A DNA stretch of 64,000 bases, from positions 1 through 64,000 of the forward strand of contig SBHC01000084.1 in NCBI GenBank assembly GCA_006226375.1, read 5' to 3'. This DNA is from Deltaproteobacteria bacterium. GTDB lineage: Bacteria > Myxococcota_C > UBA6777. Below, piece by piece: positions 35,063 through 43,859 of the stretch. How positions within the stretch are numbered: the stretch's first letter is position 1; every line of letters starts with the position of its first letter. The notes below the pieces were generated by a model, which saw only the letters and a program-made list of their open reading frames with translations, searched no databases and was not told where the DNA came from. The position numbers and the translations under genes were made by a program.

Positions 35063-35935
35063 TCACCCAGTGACGAGCCACTTCTTCACAAAGCGTGCGG
35101 ACTGAAGGAGGGTTTCCACGAACCAATCGGGTTCAAAGTCTGGAGTCGTGGAGCAATGGTTCAAGATGGTATCATGATCGAGGTTGAGGAGGCTGGTCCA
35201 CCCGGAGTGAAACGCAGCCACAACCAAACAATCGATCACATCTTCGGGAAAGGGTTGGGTGGCATCCCAAATCAGCAAAGGGGTGCGAATGTGACGACCA
35301 AAAAGCGTGAACAGCGACTGCACACCCAAGGTTGGATCACGTTCTTCGGAGGACAATTGAAACGAGCGGTTGGAGACCACACCCTGGCGAAGATCGACGC
35401 CAAACTCTCCCCGATTACCAATCCGAGGGTCACCCTCTCCAAGGAAGCACTCGGCTTGCTCTACGTACCAGGGATTGTCACCGGGTAACTTGTACCTTTC
35501 AAGCCACTCCTCCACCATCGCGATGTTCTTCTTGGAGCTGGCCATGTCCGGTGGATTCGCGCCTTGGAGCCAAAGCCAAACAGGACCCACAAAGGTATCA
35601 TCCAGGATCGAAAGTAACTCTTGTGAGCGTACGTCACCGCTGGTGTGGGAAAGCATCACAATCTCTTCCCCAGCAGCGTTATGCCCTTGCATCACGAGAA
35701 TGACACAAGAGGTCGCAGAGTCCGAATACAAATACCTGGGATAGCCACTGTCATGTCGAGGAACGATAACGAAATTGTCTTGGTTGACGTAAAAAAATTG
35801 CGAGGGCAACTGCGTCTGACAGGGAGCGTCTGTGCGTCGACAAACAAAGGGCGTTTGTACTGGTTTCACCTCGACACCTCCTGTTGCAGTCCTCCAGAAA
35901 GAAAATGTCACAAAGAGAACCTGGTGGATTGTCAT
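35063..35935 (-). CDS. putative CNF/CheD-like glutamine deamidase-fold protein
   Basis: The protein is 290 aa. I do not recognise a named family, but one pattern stands out. SATSCVILVMQ with Cys77 is followed 20 residues later by MLSHTSG with His97, and then by AECFLG...RIGNRG. This order (Cys at the end of a strand, His 12-20 residues on followed by T/G, later FGG-like and IGxRN-like segments) is that of CheD and of CNF1/BLF1-type toxins, which deamidate glutamine. The match is motif-level only. The N-terminus may be slightly hydrophobic but no clear signal peptide is present, and the start has no strong ribosome site. Confidence 0.45.
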   Translation of the reverse strand: MTIHQVLFVTFSFWRTATGGVEVKPVQTPFVCRRTDAPCQTQLPSQFFYVNQDNFVIVPRHDSGYPRYLYSDSATSCVILVMQGHNAAGEEIVMLSHTSGDVRSQELLSILDDTFVGPVWLWLQGANPPDMASSKKNIAMVEEWLERYKLPGDNPWYVEQAECFLGEGDPRIGNRGEFGVDLRQGVVSNRSFQLSSEERDPTLGVQSLFTLFGRHIRTPLLIWDATQPFPEDVIDCLVVAAFHSGWTSLLNLDHDTILNHCSTTPDFEPDWFVETLLQSARFVKKWLVTG

Positions 35936-36106
35936 GAGCCATCATAGCACAAGATGAAAAAAGAGAGTACGGAAAGAGAGCAAGAATAGGATTTCAATGT
36001 GAAGAAAAAAGAGGACTTGCAGACAAGGGAGGAAAGGTCTGGATCAAGGAGCAAGGTCCAGGTATGATGCCTGAAACCATGTCCATCTAGAAGAAGGAAC
36101 CGTACG

Positions 36107-36622
36107 TTGAAGGAAAAGCATATCCGGATCCGGATCGAACAATGTCTGGCCTTGTCCAAGGCGTCCAACTGCCCCCGGCGCAAATTTGGAGCCTTGCTCC
36201 TGGATCCTGACCGAAATGTCGTGTTGATGGATGGCTACAACGGTGGGCCGCGCGGAGGGGGAGAGCTGTGTGGAGGCTCTGAATGTTTCCGAGACACACT
36301 CCACATTCAATCCGGTACTCGGATGGAGATTGGTTGCCACCACGCCGAGATGAACGTGGTATGCAACTGTGCTGCCTCAGGCGTCCCTACCAAAGGAGCC
36401 TGGCTTTTTGTAACAGGTGAGCCCTGCATGATGTGTGCAAAGCTTCTCCACCATGCAGGAATCACCAAAGTCATTGTCGTAGGTGGCGGATACGCTGGGG
36501 AGAACGGAGTCACGTACCTACGAGAGCATGGCATTGAGGTCCTTGCCGTGGCTGGGCCTCAAGATCCCAGGATTCAAAGCGCGGACCTTACAGCCACACC
36601 AGAGTCCATGGAGTCACCTTAA
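36107..36622 (+). CDS. deoxycytidylate/cytidine deaminase-family protein (dCMP deaminase)
   Basis: The protein is 171 aa from a TTG start with AAGGA eight bases upstream. Zinc ligands and the proton shuttle are present: HHAEMN (His79, Glu81) and EPCMMCAK (Cys107, Cys110). The segment DGYNGGPRGGGELCG matches the substrate loop of dCMP deaminases (ComEB/DctD type). It would convert dCMP to dUMP for dTMP synthesis. The extra cysteines in the N-terminal half suggest an additional structural zinc, as in dCMP deaminases. It stands alone between unrelated genes. Confidence 0.88.
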   Translation: MKEKHIRIRIEQCLALSKASNCPRRKFGALLLDPDRNVVLMDGYNGGPRGGGELCGGSECFRDTLHIQSGTRMEIGCHHAEMNVVCNCAASGVPTKGAWLFVTGEPCMMCAKLLHHAGITKVIVVGGGYAGENGVTYLREHGIEVLAVAGPQDPRIQSADLTATPESMESP

Positions 36623-36691
36623 CACACGAGACATTGCGAACATGGAACCTTAGAAGGACCCAACCTCAACAGAAGCGTAGGGCTTCGCTTC

Positions 36692-37207
36692 TTAGAAGTT
36701 GTAGGCGACACCGAGTCTGAACTCGGCAGGCATCGACAGTCCTCGTTCGCTGATATGTAAGAACATGGGGGATACGTTGGCTTCGGCGACAATCGCCCAC
36801 TTGCCAAGAGTGATTCGAGCCCCGGCTCCGACCAAGATACCCATATCAAACAGCTCGCTCTCCAAACCTCCGGACAGGCTAAAGGCTAACGGGATAGCAG
36901 CCCGAAAGTAAAACCACCCCAAGAACATCCGGACCCCTGGGCGAAGGGTAAAGTTGTTTTGGAGGAAGTCGTAGTTCACGCCCAAATCGGCGCTGAACAT
37001 CAGAAAACGAACACTAGGGGTAATCTCAAGACTGGAACCAAAGTTGCCGAGTGGATTGCCAATTCCGTCAGGACCACCGGGATTAAAGGTGTAGGAGCTT
37101 CCCAAGGTGGCGTCGAGATGAAACCCGACAGGCTTGGCGTCACTCACAGATTCCAATCCCCAGAACAGGGTCACAGCGACGAGGGCGCACAGAAGGTACT
37201 TTTTCAT
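36692..37207 (-). CDS. small outer-membrane beta-barrel protein
   Basis: The protein is 171 aa from the ATG at 37207; an in-frame start at 37300 would precede the signal peptide with 31 unrelated residues. The signal peptide is MKKYLLCALVAVTLFWGLES, cut near SDA. About eight amphipathic strands follow (FHLDATLGSSYTF, FLMFSADLGVNYDF, WAIVAEANVSPMFL) and the final residue is Phe, the barrel assembly signal (VAYNF). The function beyond a membrane barrel is unknown. Confidence 0.8.
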   Translation of the reverse strand: MKKYLLCALVAVTLFWGLESVSDAKPVGFHLDATLGSSYTFNPGGPDGIGNPLGNFGSSLEITPSVRFLMFSADLGVNYDFLQNNFTLRPGVRMFLGWFYFRAAIPLAFSLSGGLESELFDMGILVGAGARITLGKWAIVAEANVSPMFLHISERGLSMPAEFRLGVAYNF

Positions 37208-37332
37208 TGCAGTTGTTGCACTCCAAACGTCGGTGCGGGCTGGAAGCGGAAGAACGCTTCGTTCAATGAGTACTACTGTCGGCGGAATCATCTGGTACAC
37301 TGTAACCCAAGAAAAAGTTAGGAGGCGACCTG

Positions 37333-37767
37333 ATGCTTGAAGGACTACAATGCGAAGAATGCGGAGCTTCCCCCCGAGGGATGAAGCTCTGCCATGATAT
37401 GTTCGATGACTTGCTGGGCATCAAATACCGCGGAGACGGTGAGGCCTACCGGTTGGCCGTAGCCTGCTACACCTTTCAACACCCTCGAAGCCACTCTTCG
37501 ACCGCATGGTGGTTCGCCTACTTCTACCTGGAGGCGCTCTACACCCAACAGTTGACATCCCAAGAAGCTCGCGAGATCGCCCACAACCGCTACGAAGACG
37601 AACAATCCAACCTGCCCACCGAGTCTCCCCTTCTCCACAACACTCCCCCTTGGACTGCGACCATTTCTGACTTCACCTCCAACGTGCTCGAAGCCCCTCT
37701 CGATGAGGCGTTGAAATGGTCCCATGCTCTTTTGCAAGATGCAAAATCCTACATCCGTGTGGGTTAA
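37333..37767 (+). CDS. DUF5946-like protein
   Basis: The protein is 144 aa with AGGAGG seven bases upstream. The N-terminal C-x2-C (Cys7, Cys10), Cys20 and the motif RLAVACYTFQHPRSHSS match the DUF5946 pattern (zinc-ribbon start, then an (A)YxxQHP segment and helices). The role of the family is unknown. Co-directional with, but independently spaced from, the cyclase gene. Confidence 0.65.
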   Translation: MLEGLQCEECGASPRGMKLCHDMFDDLLGIKYRGDGEAYRLAVACYTFQHPRSHSSTAWWFAYFYLEALYTQQLTSQEAREIAHNRYEDEQSNLPTESPLLHNTPPWTATISDFTSNVLEAPLDEALKWSHALLQDAKSYIRVG

Positions 37768-37790
37768 TTCTTATTCGACAGTCATCCCAT

Positions 37791-37819
37791 TTGTCGTTCC
37801 TCCAGAATTGGTGTATAAC
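37791..37819 (+). promoter_or_regulatory. sigma-70-type promoter of the response regulator-cyclase gene
   Basis: TTGTCG (37791-37796) and TATAAC (37814-37819) are spaced by 17 bp. It lies inside the frame that would extend the cyclase upstream to 37716, which argues for the ATG at 37968 as the true start and a leader of about 140 bases. Confidence 0.55.
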
Positions 37820-37967
37820 TAAGTACATTCCCTGGATTCAAGGTCACTACGTTTTGCATCTTGGCAGTCCGTGCCTGGGTCCAACGTACTCACACAAGGG
37901 AGCCGGAGCAATCTGCTTCGTCTCTCAAAGAAAACAAATAGACTTTGCTCTACGAGGTTCATTCAGG

Positions 37968-39332
37968 ATGGGACTGTTCAATCCTGAGGCGCTCAAACGC
38001 GCACTCAAAGAAAACAAACAACAAAAAGACAAAAAGCACACCGTATTGTTGGTGGACGACGAGATTCACAACCTCACCACGCTTCAAGATTTGCTGTCCG
38101 ACGACTACAATGTAATGACCGCCAACGATGGGCTTGAAGCCCTGGAGCTTATTCAGCAAGATGACAACGCTCAGCGCATCAACCTGATGATCAGCGACCA
38201 GCGCATGCCCCGGATGACAGGTGTAGAGTTTTTCCACAAGTCCCTGGACATCATTCCTCGGGCGAAGCGCGTGCTCCTCACAGGCTTCAGCGATGTCAAC
38301 GCGATCATCGACTCCATCAACATGGGTCAGATCTACCGGTTTATCCTTAAACCCTTTGACCGACACGATCTGCTTACGACGGTGAAGCGCGCCCTCGAAG
38401 TCTTTGAGTTGGAGTCCAAGAACATCCAATTGCTAGAGGAACTCACTCAGTCGTTGGAGCGACAACGTGCGCTCAGCCAGGCATCCAGCCGCTTTGTCCC
38501 CTACGACCTCCTCCAACTCCTGGAGAAAGAAAACATCACTGAGGTCCTTCTGGGGGATCACGTCAGCACTCACATGTCTGTGATGTTCTCGGATATTCGT
38601 GGCTTTACGACCCTCTCCGAAAAAATGACACCCCAGGACAACTTCGCGTTTGTCAACGGCTACCTGAATCGAATCAGCCCGATCATCCGTGAGCATTCGG
38701 GCTTTATCGTAAAGTATCTGGGCGACGGGATGATGGCTGTGTTTCCACAAAGCGCCACCGACTGCGTTGACGCAGGCATTGCCAAACTTAAGATGCTTCA
38801 AACTTACAACGTTGAGCGAGAAGCTCGTGGCGATCTCCCCTTGCAAATCGGAATCGGCGTCAACCATGGCGCGATGATGCTTGGAATGGTTGGAGAATCG
38901 GGCCGTATGCAAGGAGATGTCCTCTCCGATGCCGTCAACATCGCCGCACGCTTGGAAGGCTTAACCAAACAATTTGGTGTGTCTTTCATCGTCTCTGAAA
39001 GCACAATCAAGAGCATATCAGACACCTCCAAGTACAGCATCCGAGCCCTGGGCCAGGCCAACGTTCGAGGCAAGGAAAACGCGGTATCCTTGTTCGAGAT
39101 CTTCGACGCAGATCCACCCGAAATGCGTGAAGCCAAGCTCCGAACCAAGCCAGACTTTGAGCGCGGAGTCTCACAGTTTATGGCCCAACAATTTGGCGAT
39201 GCGAGCGAGAGCTTCCAGTCGGTGTTGGAGCAATACCCCGAAGACCAAGCGTCCCGTTATTACTACAAGCGCTCCCTCGAAGAAATGGCCCTGCAAGCCG
39301 TCGATTCGTCCGAGTCCAGCGGCACAATCTAA
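37968..39332 (+). CDS. response regulator with class III adenylate/guanylate cyclase domain
   Basis: The protein is 454 aa from the ATG at 37968. The REC domain covers about residues 25-145 (acidic Asp30/31, phospho-acceptor Asp77 in MISDQRMP, Lys128). A coiled-coil (about 145-180) leads to the class III cyclase domain (about 200-375), with metal Asp209 in FSDIRGFT and Asp253 in KYLGDGMMAVF, plus SDAVNIAARLE. A C-terminal helical repeat-like tail (about 395-440) resembles a TPR pair. It makes cyclic nucleotide, probably cAMP, in response to phosphorylation. No partner histidine kinase is adjacent. Confidence 0.93.
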   Translation: MGLFNPEALKRALKENKQQKDKKHTVLLVDDEIHNLTTLQDLLSDDYNVMTANDGLEALELIQQDDNAQRINLMISDQRMPRMTGVEFFHKSLDIIPRAKRVLLTGFSDVNAIIDSINMGQIYRFILKPFDRHDLLTTVKRALEVFELESKNIQLLEELTQSLERQRALSQASSRFVPYDLLQLLEKENITEVLLGDHVSTHMSVMFSDIRGFTTLSEKMTPQDNFAFVNGYLNRISPIIREHSGFIVKYLGDGMMAVFPQSATDCVDAGIAKLKMLQTYNVEREARGDLPLQIGIGVNHGAMMLGMVGESGRMQGDVLSDAVNIAARLEGLTKQFGVSFIVSESTIKSISDTSKYSIRALGQANVRGKENAVSLFEIFDADPPEMREAKLRTKPDFERGVSQFMAQQFGDASESFQSVLEQYPEDQASRYYYKRSLEEMALQAVDSSESSGTI

Positions 39333-39370
39333 GCAAAGCCCTACCCACAAACACGCACACGGTTTGTCCG

Positions 39371-40597
39371 TTATCGACTTCGTCGCTTTGCTGGCTGTGA
39401 GGTCGGCTTGGCTGCTCTGGCAATGTCATGGAGCCAGGTTCTCATGAAAGGCACATACAAGAGCCAGAACGATCCAACGGCGTTGCTGGTCTCTTGTGGA
39501 GATGTCCACCTCCGCATGGTAATCACGTCGGTTCGTTTGTAGCCACCGGGATCAAAGTCAGCATCGGAGAGATCCGCTGCCATGTAGAGACAGCGGCTTT
39601 GGGCTCCACACTTCCGCTCCGTGATGGCCGGAAAGACTTCAGGTATCTTATGCTTCTTAAGCAACTTCAGGAACGCTGGCGCTTTGGGCAAATGGAAGTA
39701 CGTGTAGACGTTCGGATGTGGGCTAGAGGTAGGCAGCACCACAGCAAACCAAAAGGTATACATCACAGGGGTCTGCGTACCGGGGAACCGCTTCTGCCCT
39801 TCCAACGATTGGACAAGCCGAGGCGACACCTTCTCCACAGAAGGATCGACAAGGTAGAGGAGCTTCCCTCTTCGATTGATGAGAAACAGCACAGGTGACG
39901 ACGGAAATGAGGCTTTCGGAAACTGCTGTTTGAAGCTTTTCTTGAGCCAGCGCGGCGTTTCAAGGGGATTCCTCGGATTCTGAAAGACCTTCCCCACCCA
40001 TCCAGTCCATGACATCCCCACAAGCCTTGAAATGAGCCTGCGCGGCCCATTCCCCGTTGGCTCACACATGGAGTTAAACTCCACGACCAGGTGAGTTCCT
40101 TGCTGAACCCACGAGCGAATCAGCCGAGCATCAGACCAAGTGAGACCCCCAAACACCTTGGGACTCCGGTCAATGTAATCAGGTCGCAACCAACGCTTGG
40201 CGTTCTTGAGATCGTCCCGGTACACGCCGTAGGTGTCGGTCAGGTAGAGCAGCTGGGGTCGCTTGTGCGGTTTTTTCGACAAGGTCTCTGCTTCTTTGGG
40301 AGGACGCCCCGGTCGGTAGCCTACAAAGTCACGAAGCGCAGACCACGCAGCTTTCCCCTTTGGTGGTTTCACTTTTTCGTGGTGCAACAGCCAAAACAGA
40401 GCGCGATGTTTTCGGTCGTTGCGGTGGGGCATTGTGTAGTTGACGATGAGCAGGTCTAGGGGTAGCGTAGGTCGCATGTACCACTGGATGACAGGACCAA
40501 ACAGAACGCCCAACAAGCCCGTCACAACCAGCGCAATCAACAAACGCCAGGAGAGCCATTTCCACCATCGATAGAGCCGCAGTTTTAGCCGAGACAT
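39371..40597 (-). CDS. membrane-anchored protein of unknown function, possible GATase-like fold
   Basis: The protein is 408 aa with AGAGGA nine bases upstream. One N-terminal membrane helix (LIALVVTGLLGVLFGPVI) is followed by a large exported domain. LLIVNYTMPH, QLLYLTDTYGVYRDDL, SDARLIRSWVQQGTHLVVEF and YMAADLSDADFDPG suggest an alpha/beta Rossmann-like or GATase1-like layout, as in DUF4350 proteins that look for ligands outside the membrane. A catalytic Cys is not obvious. The basic C-terminus (KPTSQPAKRRSR) is odd for an exported protein. Divergent from the gene at 40639. Confidence 0.65.
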   Translation of the reverse strand: MSRLKLRLYRWWKWLSWRLLIALVVTGLLGVLFGPVIQWYMRPTLPLDLLIVNYTMPHRNDRKHRALFWLLHHEKVKPPKGKAAWSALRDFVGYRPGRPPKEAETLSKKPHKRPQLLYLTDTYGVYRDDLKNAKRWLRPDYIDRSPKVFGGLTWSDARLIRSWVQQGTHLVVEFNSMCEPTGNGPRRLISRLVGMSWTGWVGKVFQNPRNPLETPRWLKKSFKQQFPKASFPSSPVLFLINRRGKLLYLVDPSVEKVSPRLVQSLEGQKRFPGTQTPVMYTFWFAVVLPTSSPHPNVYTYFHLPKAPAFLKLLKKHKIPEVFPAITERKCGAQSRCLYMAADLSDADFDPGGYKRTDVITMRRWTSPQETSNAVGSFWLLYVPFMRTWLHDIARAAKPTSQPAKRRSR

Positions 40598-40638
40598 TCA
40601 CCCCAATCCTCTTGTGTTCAGAGATGTGAGCTTACTCC

Positions 40639-41181
40639 ATGCCCCATGATCCAAGCAAGAACAAGCCACCCCCACAAACCCACGACATGCGGAGCCCACC
40701 ACCGATAGAGTTGGATCTTCGTGAGAACGCTGCAGCAAAGACTCCCAACGAGCCCGAGTTTGACCCTGTCGCCGTTCGTGTTGGATGTGTGATTCTGCTT
40801 GGAATGTTGGGAGCTTTTGTGTTTTTGATGTGGAACCCTTTCTCGGGAAAGCAAAACCACGACTCCAATGTCAAGCTATCTTTCCGTCCAGCCTCGATGG
40901 AGATCCAGGCAGGGGAATGGTTCAAGCCCAACATTCTCTTGGAGCGAAGGTCACTTCTCCGTCCCAACTGGTCTGTGAGAACGTTTCACCCCCAACGATA
41001 CAGCTTTGACTGGACGATGAAGAAGCCCCACCAAGCAAGCTGGCTCCAAGCGCAAGGAGCAAAGATACGTCTGGTGAAGAGTGGAACCTACACGCTTCAA
41101 CTCTGCATACGAAGCATCGCGATGGTCTCGGAGTATCGAGTCGATCGCTCTCTGTTGTTGTTTGTGAAGGTCAGAGACTAA
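40639..41181 (+). CDS. unknown single-pass membrane protein
   Basis: The protein is 180 aa. A Pro-rich cytoplasmic N-terminus precedes one membrane helix at about 47-65 (VRVGCVILLGMLGAFVFLMW). The rest (about 75-180) is a strand-rich domain that would lie outside. No family is recognised. It diverges from the membrane protein at 39371, with 41 bp between the starts, so the two may be co-regulated. Confidence 0.6.
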   Translation: MPHDPSKNKPPPQTHDMRSPPPIELDLRENAAAKTPNEPEFDPVAVRVGCVILLGMLGAFVFLMWNPFSGKQNHDSNVKLSFRPASMEIQAGEWFKPNILLERRSLLRPNWSVRTFHPQRYSFDWTMKKPHQASWLQAQGAKIRLVKSGTYTLQLCIRSIAMVSEYRVDRSLLLFVKVRD

Positions 41182-41346
41182 GATTGCCTCACGAAAAACA
41201 CAGAGGCCCAACAAACATTCGTTTCGAGGAGGAGGAAGGAAGGTTTTCCGTTGCCAGCATTCTGTGAAACCTTTGGGGACTTTCAACTTGCATGAGGTCC
41301 AATGTTTCAACAGCCAGGAACGGGGCAGATATTCTGAGATGCAGCT

Positions 41347-42744
41347 TCAGTAGGAAACGTAGACGACACCGAGGCACATTTCGTCGGTGCTACCATCCCC
41401 CCAGTAGACGTCGCGAGGTTTAAGTCGCTTGCCATCCACGACAGGCTGATTGGCTGCAGAGTTATCCCACTTGCACTCGATGCCGACACGATCTCCAGGA
41501 TTGACGGTGATGGGCTTCTTCAGAGGATAAGCAAGCTGCCAGTTAAAGTCCCACTTGGGAATGTTCAGCAGGCACATGCTCTCCTCTTTGGTGTCATCTT
41601 TGCGCTTAAGATACATCCGACCAACTTTACCCAACATGTGCATGTGAAACATGACAGAGTGAATGGTAACGGGGAAGGTCAGAGGGTTGTCGATCAATTC
41701 ACGGTGGGTGAATTCCTGGCCGGCAGGGATCTTCCAACTGACAGTTTTACCGTTCTCATCCTTCCGTCGTCCGACTGCAGAGAGGGGCAACAGATAGGAG
41801 GGTCGCTCCACTTGTTTTTCCAACTTGAAGTCAATCGAGGTTTGGTCAGGTCCAGGTTTCTTGTTCAATGAGTTGTAGTGCATTTGGATGATAATCATGG
41901 AGCCGGGTTCCACCAGAATCCCTGTGCCTTCTGGGTAGTCACGCCCTGGAGTTCCAGGAGCCCAAGCACCCAGCCATTCCGCAGGTCCACCCGCACCGCC
42001 ATAACATTCGTAGCCGACTCCTGCGTCGTTTTTGTCCTTCTCGGTGAACTTGTTGATGTCTTTGGGCTTGGCTACGTAAGCGATCACGTGGTGGACAAGA
42101 GCTGGATTCCCGGCCTTGATTTGAAAGCCGCTGACGTAGCGTTTCTCCTTCTCGGGCCAGGGAACCAAGAAGCAGCGGTAGTCATCGGGCATTCTTTGGG
42201 GAATGTAGCTTTCAGGCATCTTAAGCGACAGGTCCACTCGCGACAAACCGACATTAAGGTTTTTGTCTTCGGGTTTTTTGTAGGAGTGAACATCACCTTC
42301 AGTGGCTCCACCCTTCACCCACTCGACAATCGTATCAATCTCCTTCTGGGAAAGAGAAGGATTGTCGTGATACTCCTGGCCACACGACTTGGGGTCGGCA
42401 GGATAAGGAGGCATGCGACGACTCTTAACAGCGTCTGCAATCGCACCGGCGTAGGTCTTGGCTTGCTCATAGCTCGTTAAGGGAAACAAACCAATACCGC
42501 CCTTGTAGTGACAACCCACACAATCTTTCTCCAGAATGTTCCGAACATCCTTGTGATAGGTCAGTGCTTGGGATGTGTTTCTTTGCTCAGGCGGCTGATT
42601 TGTGTTGCTGTTGACGTTCGTGTTGACGTTCGTGTTGTTGTTGTTTGCGTTTTCATCTGGAGTGCTGCTGCAATGCACAAACAGAAATGCACAGAGCGCA
42701 ACCACAACAAGACCACGAGGTGGGTTCCATGGACGAAATACCAT
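41347..42744 (-). CDS. lipoprotein with cytochrome c motif and PHM-like copper type II monooxygenase domain
   Basis: The protein is 465 aa from the ATG at 42744 (GGAGG eight bases upstream). A lipoprotein-type signal (VVALCAFLFVHCSS) is followed by an Asn-rich linker. A c-type heme site CVGCH lies near residue 75, with a likely Met axial ligand in SRRMPPY. The main domain has copper ligands typical of peptidylglycine alpha-hydroxylating monooxygenases: PALVHHVIAYV, IIQMHYNS, VMFHMHMLGK and, near the C-terminus, DEMCLG. It would oxidise a substrate in the periplasm with electrons via heme. Heme-plus-PHM fusions occur in myxobacteria and planctomycetes; the substrate is unknown. Confidence 0.8.
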   Translation of the reverse strand: MVFRPWNPPRGLVVVALCAFLFVHCSSTPDENANNNNTNVNTNVNSNTNQPPEQRNTSQALTYHKDVRNILEKDCVGCHYKGGIGLFPLTSYEQAKTYAGAIADAVKSRRMPPYPADPKSCGQEYHDNPSLSQKEIDTIVEWVKGGATEGDVHSYKKPEDKNLNVGLSRVDLSLKMPESYIPQRMPDDYRCFLVPWPEKEKRYVSGFQIKAGNPALVHHVIAYVAKPKDINKFTEKDKNDAGVGYECYGGAGGPAEWLGAWAPGTPGRDYPEGTGILVEPGSMIIIQMHYNSLNKKPGPDQTSIDFKLEKQVERPSYLLPLSAVGRRKDENGKTVSWKIPAGQEFTHRELIDNPLTFPVTIHSVMFHMHMLGKVGRMYLKRKDDTKEESMCLLNIPKWDFNWQLAYPLKKPITVNPGDRVGIECKWDNSAANQPVVDGKRLKPRDVYWGDGSTDEMCLGVVYVSY

Positions 42745-42809
42745 CAATTGTTCCTCCCAAAGATACAAATGTGAACATCTTTCATTGTTCATAGAAGACA
42801 TGAATCATT

Positions 42810-42837
42810 ACCATTGATTGTCAAAAGACACAATGGT
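42810..42837. repeat. inverted repeat upstream of the cytochrome/copper lipoprotein gene
   Basis: ACCATTG (42810-42816) pairs with CAATGGT (42831-42837), and an inner TGTC/GACA pair closes an AAAA loop with a two-base bulge. It lies about 66 bp upstream of the minus-strand start at 42744, in promoter position, so it may be an operator or a leader hairpin. It is equally near the 3' end of the parB gene, but no T-run is present. Confidence 0.45.
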
Positions 42838-42956
42838 AGTGCAGCTTTGGAGAGAAAAGGATTCAACTTTGTGAAGAAACATGTAGGGGAAATGAAAACG
42901 GAAGAAAGGATGAAAAAAGGAAGCAAAAACAGAGAGAGGAGAGACAAGGAAGCCTC

Positions 42957-43859
42957 TTAGTGGGTTGTCTGCACCTTGTGAAGGAGATCGTTGGCTGACT
43001 CTACGATGTCTTGGAGCAACAAGGTAAACTCAGACTTTTCATCGGCAGGTAGCTTCGCTGTATCGACCTTGTGAAGGAACTTAAGGGTCTTGCGGAAGCT
43101 CGCCATATACCGAGGCGAACGAGGCGTCGAAGGTGACTCTGTGGGGACTTCTTCGGCCTCCACCAACTCCAGCTCTCCTTTTCGAAGAGCAATCAAGCCA
43201 GGACGATCCAAGACGCCAGCAAGGACCATCTCCAGAAGTTCAGCTCGTTGTGTATCGTCGGAGAACTTTGCGAGTTCTTCGGCGGTGCGAACAGGAATGT
43301 TGTCCTCCAGGACAGCCTTTTCAATGTCGGGGTAGCGCAAAAGGCTCAACAAGGAGCTGACATAGCTCTTGCTCTTTCCAATACGTTTCGCGATGTCTCG
43401 GATGTTCAGGGACAAGTCATCCCGCATTTGCTTGTAAGCCCTAGCTTCTTCCACAGGATGCAGGTCTTCACGCTGAACGTTTTCGGTGAGGGCCATTTCC
43501 ATCATTTGTTCGTCGGAGAGATCTCGGACATGGACGGGGATGGAGGACAACTCAGCCAGCTTCGACGCCCGAAGACGACGTTCACCGTAGGCAATTTCAT
43601 ACTTGCGTCCTTTGCGGCGTGCCACAAGGACTCCAAAGAAGCCTTGTTGACGGATGGAGCTTGCCAGCTCTTCCAGGGCGCTTTCATCAAAGGAGGTTCG
43701 GGGCTGGTAAGGGTTGGGTTTGAGCAGACCGATGGGCAGCTCTTCCACCTCCAAGGTCGAAGTCTCGTTGTCCAGGCCCAACCGGTCCAACATTCCGCCA
43801 GCGCCGAGGGTTTCTACTGCTTTGTCAAGAGTCAAGGTTGCTCGTCTACGCTTCGCCAT
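42957..43859 (-). CDS. parB: ParB/Spo0J-type partition protein
   Basis: The protein is 300 aa. The N-terminal ParB/Srx-like CTP-binding domain has LLKPNPYQPRTSFDE, SIRQQGFFGVLVARR and GERRLRASKL (canonical GERRxRA box). The helix-turn-helix that reads parS is at about 155-180 (RDIAKRIGKSKSYVSSLLSLL). A C-terminal dimerisation region follows after a variable linker. It overlaps parA by 14 bp, so the pair is one operon. It loads on parS and acts with ParA in chromosome or plasmid segregation. No gidAB genes are adjacent, so chromosomal versus accessory origin is open. Confidence 0.92.
   Translation of the reverse strand: MAKRRRATLTLDKAVETLGAGGMLDRLGLDNETSTLEVEELPIGLLKPNPYQPRTSFDESALEELASSIRQQGFFGVLVARRKGRKYEIAYGERRLRASKLAELSSIPVHVRDLSDEQMMEMALTENVQREDLHPVEEARAYKQMRDDLSLNIRDIAKRIGKSKSYVSSLLSLLRYPDIEKAVLEDNIPVRTAEELAKFSDDTQRAELLEMVLAGVLDRPGLIALRKGELELVEAEEVPTESPSTPRSPRYMASFRKTLKFLHKVDTAKLPADEKSEFTLLLQDIVESANDLLHKVQTTH

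Noticed and set aside
37716-37967. 84-residue N-terminal extension of the response regulator-cyclase
   Set aside because: It overlaps the end of the DUF5946 gene and contains the predicted promoter (37791-37819). The ATG at 37968 begins right at the expected N-terminus.
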